From NCBI RefSeq assembly GCF_029869545.1, contig NZ_JARWQD010000073.1, forward strand, positions 1-64,000: a stretch of 64,000 nt of DNA, written 5' to 3'. Of this stretch, positions 58,882 through 64,000 are shown piece after piece. The stretch is from Nocardia wallacei. GTDB taxonomy: Bacteria; Actinomycetota; Actinomycetes; Mycobacteriales; Mycobacteriaceae. How positions within the stretch are numbered: position 1 is the first letter of the stretch; each line of letters opens with the position of its first letter. Made by a program: the position numbers and the translations under genes. Under the pieces are notes generated by a model. The model did not search any database, was not told where the DNA came from, and worked only from the letters and a program-made list of their open reading frames with translations.

Positions 58882-59937
58882 TCAGAAACTGGGCTCGATC
58901 GGCTTGGGCGGGAGCGTGACGACCTGCCCCGCGTAGCTGAGACCGGCGCCGAAACCGAGCACCAGGGCCAGCTGGCCGCCCTTCGCCTTGCCGGTCACCA
59001 GCATCTCCTCCATCGCCAGCGGAATGGACGCCGCCGAGGTGTTGCCGGTGTTCTCGATATCTCCGGCCATCGGAATGTCCTCCGCCAAGCCGAGATTCTT
59101 CTTCATCAGCTCGTTGATGCGGGCGTTGGCCTGGTGCGGGATGAACACCTCGATGTCCTCCTTGGCGACACCGGCCAGTTCCAGCGCGCTCGACAGCGCC
59201 CGGGGCAGCGTCACCGCGGCCCAGCGGAACACCCGCGGCCCCTCCATCCGCAGCGACATCCGGCCCACCGGCTGCAGGGCCGGGTCGGTGCCCTGCAGCG
59301 CCTGCGCCTTGTTCATGAACTCCAGGAAGTCGACGTCCTGCGCGATCGCCCCGGCGTTCTCGCCGTCGCTGCCCCACACCGTCGGCGAGATGCCGTTCTC
59401 CTCGCTGGGCCCGACCACGACCGCGCCCGCGCCGTCGCCGAAGATCATCGCGGTGCCGCGGTCGGTGGGGTCCAGCCCGACCGTCATCGTCTCCGCGCCG
59501 ATCACCAGCACGTATTCGGCCGATCCGGCCCGGATCATGTCGGCGGCCACGCTCAGGCCATAGCCGAACCCGCCGCAGCCGGAGGTCAGGTCGAAGGCCG
59601 GAATGCCGTTCATCCCCAGGTCGTAGGCGACCGAGGGCGCGCCGTGCGGCGTCAGCTTCAGCCAGCTCGAGGTCGCGAGCACCAGCGTGCCGATCTTCGA
59701 GCGATCCACGCCGCTGTTGACGATCGCCCGCTCGCCCGCGGCCACCGCCATCGTCTGCAGCGTCTCGTCGCCGCTGATCCAGCGCCGGTTGCGGATGCCG
59801 GTGCGCTCGTAGATCCACTCCGGGGTGGAGTCGAGCACCTCGCACACCTCGGCGTTGCTGACGATGCGCCGCGGTCGGTAGGCACCGATGCCGAGCATCG
59901 CGACGTTCTCGCGACCCCTGTTGACTGCGATGCTCAT
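58882..59937 (-). CDS. beta-ketoacyl-ACP synthase III (FabH-type)
   Basis: A 351-residue thiolase-fold condensing enzyme of the KAS III family with the Cys-His-Asn triad: C121 in LTSGCGGFGYG, H268 in FIPHQANAR, N299 in NTGNTSAAS. KAS III primes FAS-II with acyl-CoA, or makes related 3-ketoacyl products in secondary pathways. Compared with the mycobacterial FabH the N-terminus starts with RENVAMLGIGAYRPRR. Its start ATG overlaps the pyrE stop (ATGA), so it belongs to the pyrE operon. A dedicated lipid product cannot be named; a role in envelope lipid synthesis is likely. Confidence 0.9.
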   Translation of the reverse strand: MSIAVNRGRENVAMLGIGAYRPRRIVSNAEVCEVLDSTPEWIYERTGIRNRRWISGDETLQTMAVAAGERAIVNSGVDRSKIGTLVLATSSWLKLTPHGAPSVAYDLGMNGIPAFDLTSGCGGFGYGLSVAADMIRAGSAEYVLVIGAETMTVGLDPTDRGTAMIFGDGAGAVVVGPSEENGISPTVWGSDGENAGAIAQDVDFLEFMNKAQALQGTDPALQPVGRMSLRMEGPRVFRWAAVTLPRALSSALELAGVAKEDIEVFIPHQANARINELMKKNLGLAEDIPMAGDIENTGNTSAASIPLAMEEMLVTGKAKGGQLALVLGFGAGLSYAGQVVTLPPKPIEPSF

Positions 59938-60479
59938 CCGAGCGCCAGATCCTTCAGCCCGAGAATCGACCGGTACTCCAGGCCCTCGTCGGCGATCACC
60001 TTGTCCGCGCCGGTCTCCCGGTCGACGACGGTGGCCACGCCGACCACGGTCGCCCCCGCGTCACGCAGCGCGCGCACCGCGGTGAGCGGCGAATTTCCCG
60101 TCGTGGTGGTGTCCTCGACCACCAGCACCCGCTTCCCCGCCACGTCCGGACCCTCGATCTGGCGCTGCATGCCGTGCGTCTTGGCGGCCTTGCGCACCAC
60201 GAACGCGTCCAGCGGGCGGCCCGGCGCGTGCAGCATCGCCAGGGCGACCGGGTCGGCGCCCATGGTGAGCCCGCCGACGGCGTCGAACTCCCAGTCGGAC
60301 ACCAGCTCGCGCAGCAGCGTGCCGATCAGCGGACCGGCCTGGTGCTGCAGGGTTGCCCGCCGCAGGTCGACGTAGTAATCGGCTTCCTTGCCCGACGACA
60401 GGATGACCCTGCCGTGCACGACGGCGAGCTCGCGCACGAGCTCCGCCAATCTGTCTCGGTCCGTCGTGGACTCGATCAT
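59934..60479 (-). CDS. pyrE: orotate phosphoribosyltransferase
   Basis: A 181-residue PyrE, which joins orotate and PRPP to form OMP in pyrimidine synthesis. The PRPP motif is VLVVEDTTTTGNSPL at about 118-132, the catalytic loop is VVRKAAKTHGMQ (Lys), and YYVDLRRATL supplies the N-terminal hood. It is the counterpart of Rv0382c. The ATG at 60479 gives MIESTTDRDRL. It lies 4 bases after the SDR gene and overlaps fabH, so the three are one operon. Confidence 0.95.
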   Translation of the reverse strand: MIESTTDRDRLAELVRELAVVHGRVILSSGKEADYYVDLRRATLQHQAGPLIGTLLRELVSDWEFDAVGGLTMGADPVALAMLHAPGRPLDAFVVRKAAKTHGMQRQIEGPDVAGKRVLVVEDTTTTGNSPLTAVRALRDAGATVVGVATVVDRETGADKVIADEGLEYRSILGLKDLALG

Positions 60480-60483
60480 GTAT

Positions 60484-61296
60484 TTACGTCCTTCCGCGTG
60501 CGTTGAACATGCCTCGGTTGAGGCGGACCTGCACGGACCTCGGAATCAGCCCGGCGACCGCCGTCAGCGCTTTGTACTGCACACCGGGCACGCTGATCAC
60601 CCGGCCCTTCTCCAGGTCGTGCATCGAACCGGCCACGACCTGATCCACACTCAGCCACATCGGTTTCGGCAGCGAGGACATTTCGATCCCGGCTCGCCGA
60701 TGGAATTCGGTGCGCACGAAGCCCGGACACAGCGCCTGCACCCGGACCCCGGTTCCGGCCAGTCCGCCGGCCAGTCCTTCGGTCAAGGATATGACGTAGG
60801 CCTTGGAGGCCGAATAGGTCGAACCGCGTCCGGGCACCAGGCCCGCGACGCTGGCCACGTTCACCACCGAGCCCTTGGCCGCGGCGATCATCGACGGCAG
60901 CGCCGCCCGGGTCAGCTGCACCACCGCGGTGACGTTGACGTCCAGCTGCGCCTGCAGGCGCGCCGGATCGACGGACCAGAACTCGCCGGACAGGCCGAAT
61001 CCCGCGTTGTTGACCAGGAATTCGACCCCCTTGTCGAGGCGGGCCGCGACGCGCTCGCGGTCGGCGCCGTCGGCCAGGTCGGCAGGCAGGATCTCCGACC
61101 GGGTGTCGAAGCGCCGCCGCAGCTCCTCCGACAGCGCGGTGAGTCGCTGCTCGTCCCGCGCCACCAGCACCAGGTCGTAGCCGAGCGAGGCCAGGCGCTC
61201 GGCATAGCCCGCTCCGATTCCGGAGGTGGGACCTGTGATCAGGGCGACGGGACGAGTGGCGCCGGGCAGACGCGAAGCGGCAGAGGTATCGCTCAT
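60484..61296 (-). CDS. short-chain dehydrogenase/reductase
   Basis: A 270-residue classical SDR. The NADP motif is [12 protein letters not shown] (TGxxxGIG), with [19 protein letters not shown] (Ser) and YSASK (Tyr/Lys) in place, so catalysis is intact. ARDEQRL after the second strand points to NADP(H) preference. The C-terminal 70 residues include [21 protein letters not shown], a hydrophobic amphipathic stretch typical of acyl-lipid-reducing SDRs. The start is ATG 61296 ([12 protein letters not shown]). It is first in the SDR-pyrE-fabH operon; pairing with the KAS III suggests lipid chemistry. Confidence 0.9.
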   Translation of the reverse strand: MSDTSAASRLPGATRPVALITGPTSGIGAGYAERLASLGYDLVLVARDEQRLTALSEELRRRFDTRSEILPADLADGADRERVAARLDKGVEFLVNNAGFGLSGEFWSVDPARLQAQLDVNVTAVVQLTRAALPSMIAAAKGSVVNVASVAGLVPGRGSTYSASKAYVISLTEGLAGGLAGTGVRVQALCPGFVRTEFHRRAGIEMSSLPKPMWLSVDQVVAGSMHDLEKGRVISVPGVQYKALTAVAGLIPRSVQVRLNRGMFNARGRT

Positions 61297-61317
61297 GCCG
61301 CCATCATCCCGCACCCG

Positions 61318-62811
61318 TCATCGGGGTGCGGGACCCTGATACGGGCGGAACCCGGGATGGAAGGGCCCGCCCGGGCGATCGGGGAGTTCCTCGCGGGTGC
61401 GGTCCTCGCGCCACTCGTCCTCGACGAAATCGTCGTCGAAATCGGCTGCGGGAGAATCGGAGTCGTCGTCCTCCGGTAGCTCCTCGGCCGGCGGCCAGTC
61501 GCGCCGGATGCGCTGGCGCGGATCGGGCACGACGGCCAGCTGCGGGCGGCGCGGCGGTTCCGGCTCGGTCTCGCCCGCGATGTCCTTGACCAGCGGGGCG
61601 AAATCGGCGTCGTCGTCCTCGTACTCGTAGCGGCGGTCGTCGTCGACGGGCTGCGTATCGTCGAGGCGGCGCCCCGCACGATCGCGGTCCTCGTCATAGG
61701 CGCGGCCCTTGCCATAACCGCCCAGGTCGCCGTCACGGGAACCGTCGTCGTAAGGGCGTTCCTCGCCGTACGCCCGGTCACCGCCGTACGAATCGTCGTC
61801 GTACGCACGGCCCTTGTCATACGCGCGGTCACCGCCGTACGGACCGTCCTCGTCGCGATCCTTGCCATAGCCGCGGTCACCGCCGTACGAACCGTCTTCG
61901 TCGTACCCGCGGCCCATGCCATACGCCCGGTCGCTGTCGTACGGACCGTCCTCGTCGCGATCCTTGCCATACGCGCGGTCACCGCCGTACGGACCGTCTT
62001 CGTCGTAAGAGCCGTCGCCCGCGCGATCGTCGTCGTAGGCGCGGTCGCGGTACCGCGGGTCGTCGTCGAAATGCGGATTCGGGTAGGCCGCAGCCCGCTC
62101 CGGGTAGTCGTCCTCCTCCGGCTCCGAGCCCCGCGACCGCGGGCGGGGACGGCCGGGATCGTGCAGATCGCTCTCGCGGCGGCCCGCATCGGCGCCACCG
62201 GCGACCGGGGGCAGCACGTGCAGCAGGCCCGACAGCCGCAGCACCGCGTCGATGGCACCCTCCCAGTCCCGCGCGGCGGTGCCGACCGGCAGCATGCCCA
62301 GGGTCCAGTTGCCCTCGCTCCACAGCTGCTGCACCGAATCGGGCAGCGACTCGATGAAGGCGACCATGCGCTGATCGACGGCGTGGCGGGCGATATCGGG
62401 ATTGGTCGCGAACACCACGCGGTCACCGATCGCGCCGAGCAGCTCCAGATCGGCGTCCTTGGGCGGCGAGGCCGTCTTCAGGCGCAGGTCGATATCGATA
62501 TCGGAGCCGATCTGGCGGCGCACCGCGACGAGCGTCGCCGCGTCCTCCAGATCGAACAGCACGAACTTCTCGCCCTTGCGGTTGCCCGAGACCACGTCCA
62601 CCGCGGAGAGGTAGCCGAGTTTGGCCATGGCACCGCGGCGCCAGTTGGACGCCAGCGACGGTTCGACGGATACGTAGGTGTAGCCCTGCGACTTTGCCCA
62701 GACCTGCCGCACATGACCGGTCCGCTGCCGCTGGAGCCGATCGAAATACAGCAGCACGATCGCACCCACCAGTGCGATCGCTGCAAGCCCGAACCAGATT
62801 GCTGCGGTCAT
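61318..62811 (-). CDS. membrane-anchored protein with acidic repeats, Rv0383c-like
   Basis: A 497-residue protein. A single N-terminal membrane helix lies at about 3-22. A conserved domain of about 190 residues follows (RQVWAKSQGYTYVSVEPSLASNWRRGAM, FVLFDLEDAATLVAVRRQIGSDIDIDLRL, FIESLPDSVQQLWSEGNW). The long C-terminal tail is dominated by Asp, Tyr, Gly and Arg, with 34-residue repeats. The conserved part corresponds to Rv0383c (about 280 residues), so the tail is an expansion. The start is ATG 62811; ATG 62835 is an alternative. Function unknown; the tail is likely disordered and may phase-separate or bind basic partners. Confidence 0.8.
   Translation of the reverse strand: MTAAIWFGLAAIALVGAIVLLYFDRLQRQRTGHVRQVWAKSQGYTYVSVEPSLASNWRRGAMAKLGYLSAVDVVSGNRKGEKFVLFDLEDAATLVAVRRQIGSDIDIDLRLKTASPPKDADLELLGAIGDRVVFATNPDIARHAVDQRMVAFIESLPDSVQQLWSEGNWTLGMLPVGTAARDWEGAIDAVLRLSGLLHVLPPVAGGADAGRRESDLHDPGRPRPRSRGSEPEEDDYPERAAAYPNPHFDDDPRYRDRAYDDDRAGDGSYDEDGPYGGDRAYGKDRDEDGPYDSDRAYGMGRGYDEDGSYGGDRGYGKDRDEDGPYGGDRAYDKGRAYDDDSYGGDRAYGEERPYDDGSRDGDLGGYGKGRAYDEDRDRAGRRLDDTQPVDDDRRYEYEDDDADFAPLVKDIAGETEPEPPRRPQLAVVPDPRQRIRRDWPPAEELPEDDDSDSPAADFDDDFVEDEWREDRTREELPDRPGGPFHPGFRPYQGPAPR
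61741..62015 (-). repeat. 102-bp in-frame repeats in the Rv0383c-like gene
   Basis: Two full units and a degenerate third encode YDEDG(P/S)YGGDR(A/G)YG then KDRDEDGPY..DRAY.. and so on, a 34-residue period. Identical DNA words such as CGTCCTCGTCGCGATCC recur 102 bases apart (61851 and 61953). The nested smaller motif GGDRAYG gives a 14-20 residue sub-repeat. Confidence 0.8.
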
Positions 62812-62902
62812 CGCTGTCGAGTCTAGTTGGCGCATGCGTGCCACGGTGGGTGCACGCCGGTGCGTGGCGGGTTGACGCGTCCCACGACGGCACGGACGGC
62901 GT

Positions 62903-63763
62903 TTATCGCGGCGGCGTGACCGAGGTGCTGATGATGATCTTGGCCAGGATCGAGGCGTCGGGGGCCTTGTCGCCCTGCACCACCACCATATCGCCGGGGT
63001 GCAGGTCGGTGACCGCGCTCGACCCCGCCGCGATGACCTGGGTCTGCGCATCGGTGTGCACCGTGACCGTCGTGCCCATCAGCGATTCGATGGTGAGGGT
63101 GGAGCCGTCGTTGGTGCTGATCGTGCCCATGGTGGCGCCGATGTCATCGATATCGCCGAGCCCGGGCAGCGGCGGCAGTCCCGGTTGCTGGCTGCCGGAC
63201 GGATTCGGCGGGACCACCGGAATGCGCGACGGCGTCGACCGGGTGCCGCTGCTGCCCGCCGTCGTGCTGGCGGAATCGTCTCCGGCCAGGAACATTCCCG
63301 CGGCGATGCCGCCCAGCACCACCAGGACGAAGATGGCCGCGGTGAGCGCGATCCACAGCCCCGTCCGGCTGCGGCGCGGCGGTTCACCCGGCGGGCCGGT
63401 CGGACCGATCGGCTGGGTGGGGCCGCCGGGCGGCGCACCGGCCCCAGCGACGCCCTGCTGGTCGTACCCCGCCGGGTACGCGCCGTAGGGATCCTCGTAT
63501 CCGCCCCAGGCACTGTCGTAGGGCGGCAGCTCCCGGGTGGCATTGGGCCCGGGCGGCTGGTCGAAATACGGATACGCCTGGGTGGGCTGATGCGGCGGCG
63601 CGTACGGGTACGGCACGGTCGGATCGGCCCCCTGGCCGTACGCCTCCGAGTACTCCGATGTGTGCAGTTCCGGCTCGCCGGGCCGCTCCGACGGGCCGAC
63701 CCGCTCGGTCGGCGCGTCGGGCGAATCCGGCCGCTGCGCCCACGGGTCACTCGGATTCGTCAT
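62903..63763 (-). CDS. membrane protein with DUF5666-like external domain
   Basis: A 286-residue protein: disordered cytoplasmic leader rich in Pro/Tyr/Gly (residues 1-130), one membrane helix (about 133-157, GLWIALTAAIFVLVVLGGIAAG) and an external part. The linker is Ser/Thr/Pro rich. The terminal 85 residues (GTISTNDGSTLTIESLMGTTVTVHTD, then HPGDMVVVQGDK and ASILAKIIIST) have the small beta-barrel pattern of DUF5666. Such domains may sense envelope conditions. Start ATG 63763 (MTNPSDPWAQRPD). Function unknown. Confidence 0.8.
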   Translation of the reverse strand: MTNPSDPWAQRPDSPDAPTERVGPSERPGEPELHTSEYSEAYGQGADPTVPYPYAPPHQPTQAYPYFDQPPGPNATRELPPYDSAWGGYEDPYGAYPAGYDQQGVAGAGAPPGGPTQPIGPTGPPGEPPRRSRTGLWIALTAAIFVLVVLGGIAAGMFLAGDDSASTTAGSSGTRSTPSRIPVVPPNPSGSQQPGLPPLPGLGDIDDIGATMGTISTNDGSTLTIESLMGTTVTVHTDAQTQVIAAGSSAVTDLHPGDMVVVQGDKAPDASILAKIIISTSVTPPR

Positions 63764-63833
63764 GCCGTCCAGCGTAGGTGCAGATCAGGGATACAGCAGG
63801 TAAGTGCCGCACGACGGCGCGACCCGGGGCCGG

Positions 63834-64000
63834 TCAGCGGTGCGTCGCGGATCCCGATGCCGCGGTGCCGACCGGCTTGCCGTCCAGGAATCCGCGCACA
63901 TCGGCGACGAGTGCCGGATCCTTGACGGCACCGAGATGGGTGACGCGGGGATATACGCGCACCCGACCGCCCGGGATCCCCGCGGCGGTGTGCCGAAAAT
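63834..64000 (-). CDS. alpha/beta hydrolase, C-terminal end only (partial)
   Basis: The last 54 codons of a gene running in from beyond the window, ending with TGA at 63834-63836. The peptide includes RVYPRVTHLGAVKDPALVADVRGFLDGK. Strand, catalytic-His position (THLG) and final helix (PALVADVRGFLDG) are the usual C-terminus of an alpha/beta hydrolase. Only this fragment can be read. It lies 71 bases before the DUF5666 gene on the same strand. Confidence 0.6.
   Translation of the reverse strand, partial: FRHTAAGIPGGRVRVYPRVTHLGAVKDPALVADVRGFLDGKPVGTAASGSATHR

Overview
The window looks like a chromosome segment of a high-GC, mycolic-acid-producing actinomycete, most likely Nocardia or a close relative. 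The evidence is uniformly GC-rich coding sequence, frequent GTG/TTG starts, an F420 enzyme (fgd), PknG with its GlnX/GlnH partners, a HadA-HadB type dehydratase, EmbR-like and DUF4185 proteins, and gene order shared with Mycobacterium tuberculosis. Nearly every base is coding. I saw no rRNA, tRNA, IS element, phage gene or CRISPR array.

Layout. 0-12 kb: a 24-bp tandem repeat, then mutT3, glnX-glnH-pknG (amino-acid sensing to Ser/Thr kinase), ackA and pta (acetate), a Ddn-like F420 protein, fgd and a HAD phosphatase. This is the Rv0413-to-Rv0407 block in inverted order. 12-21 kb: nrdF, a DJ-1/MarR pair behind a perfect 16-bp double palindrome, a DUF4185 protein, metZ and a rhodanese (Rv0391/Rv0390, also inverted), then a ferredoxin reductase behind an IdeR-like iron box and an amidohydrolase. 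21-29 kb: a NUP-family lipoprotein, mcr, a large LuxR regulator, ogt, two related mini membrane proteins and a divergent MocR regulator. 29-45 kb: purA, Rv0358- and Rv0359-like genes, a FUSC protein, DUF3151, an Rv0361-like protein, fused hadAB, a second DUF4185 protein, an Excalibur protein, an EmbR-like regulator, fba, two DedA proteins and GH76. This is the Rv0357c-Rv0365c order with insertions. 45-53 kb: accessory regulation, namely TetR, a WYL regulator divergent from a UvrA-like ABC protein, and a tightly packed operon XRE - ImmA/IrrE protease - 7-TM MAB_1171c-type protein - CYP102-like P450. 53-64 kb: a lipoprotein, a SpoU methylase (Rv0380c), a DUF4190 protein, a two-component system, YhhN, a KAS III enzyme, pyrE (Rv0382c), an SDR, an Rv0383c-like protein with 34-residue acidic repeats, a DUF5666-type membrane protein and the end of an alpha/beta hydrolase.

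Most interesting. The operon at 49372-53004 combines a repressor, a putative repressor-cleaving protease, a putative 7-TM sensor and a stand-alone P450 whose sequence resembles the haem domain of P450 BM3. I know of no characterised system with this composition. Also notable are the palindromic operators at 13256-13291 and 21991-22009, start regions that are inverted copies of each other between the WYL and UvrA-like genes, a dispersed CCGGCRTGC repeat family, and a Mycobacterium-type gene block inverted relative to its neighbour.
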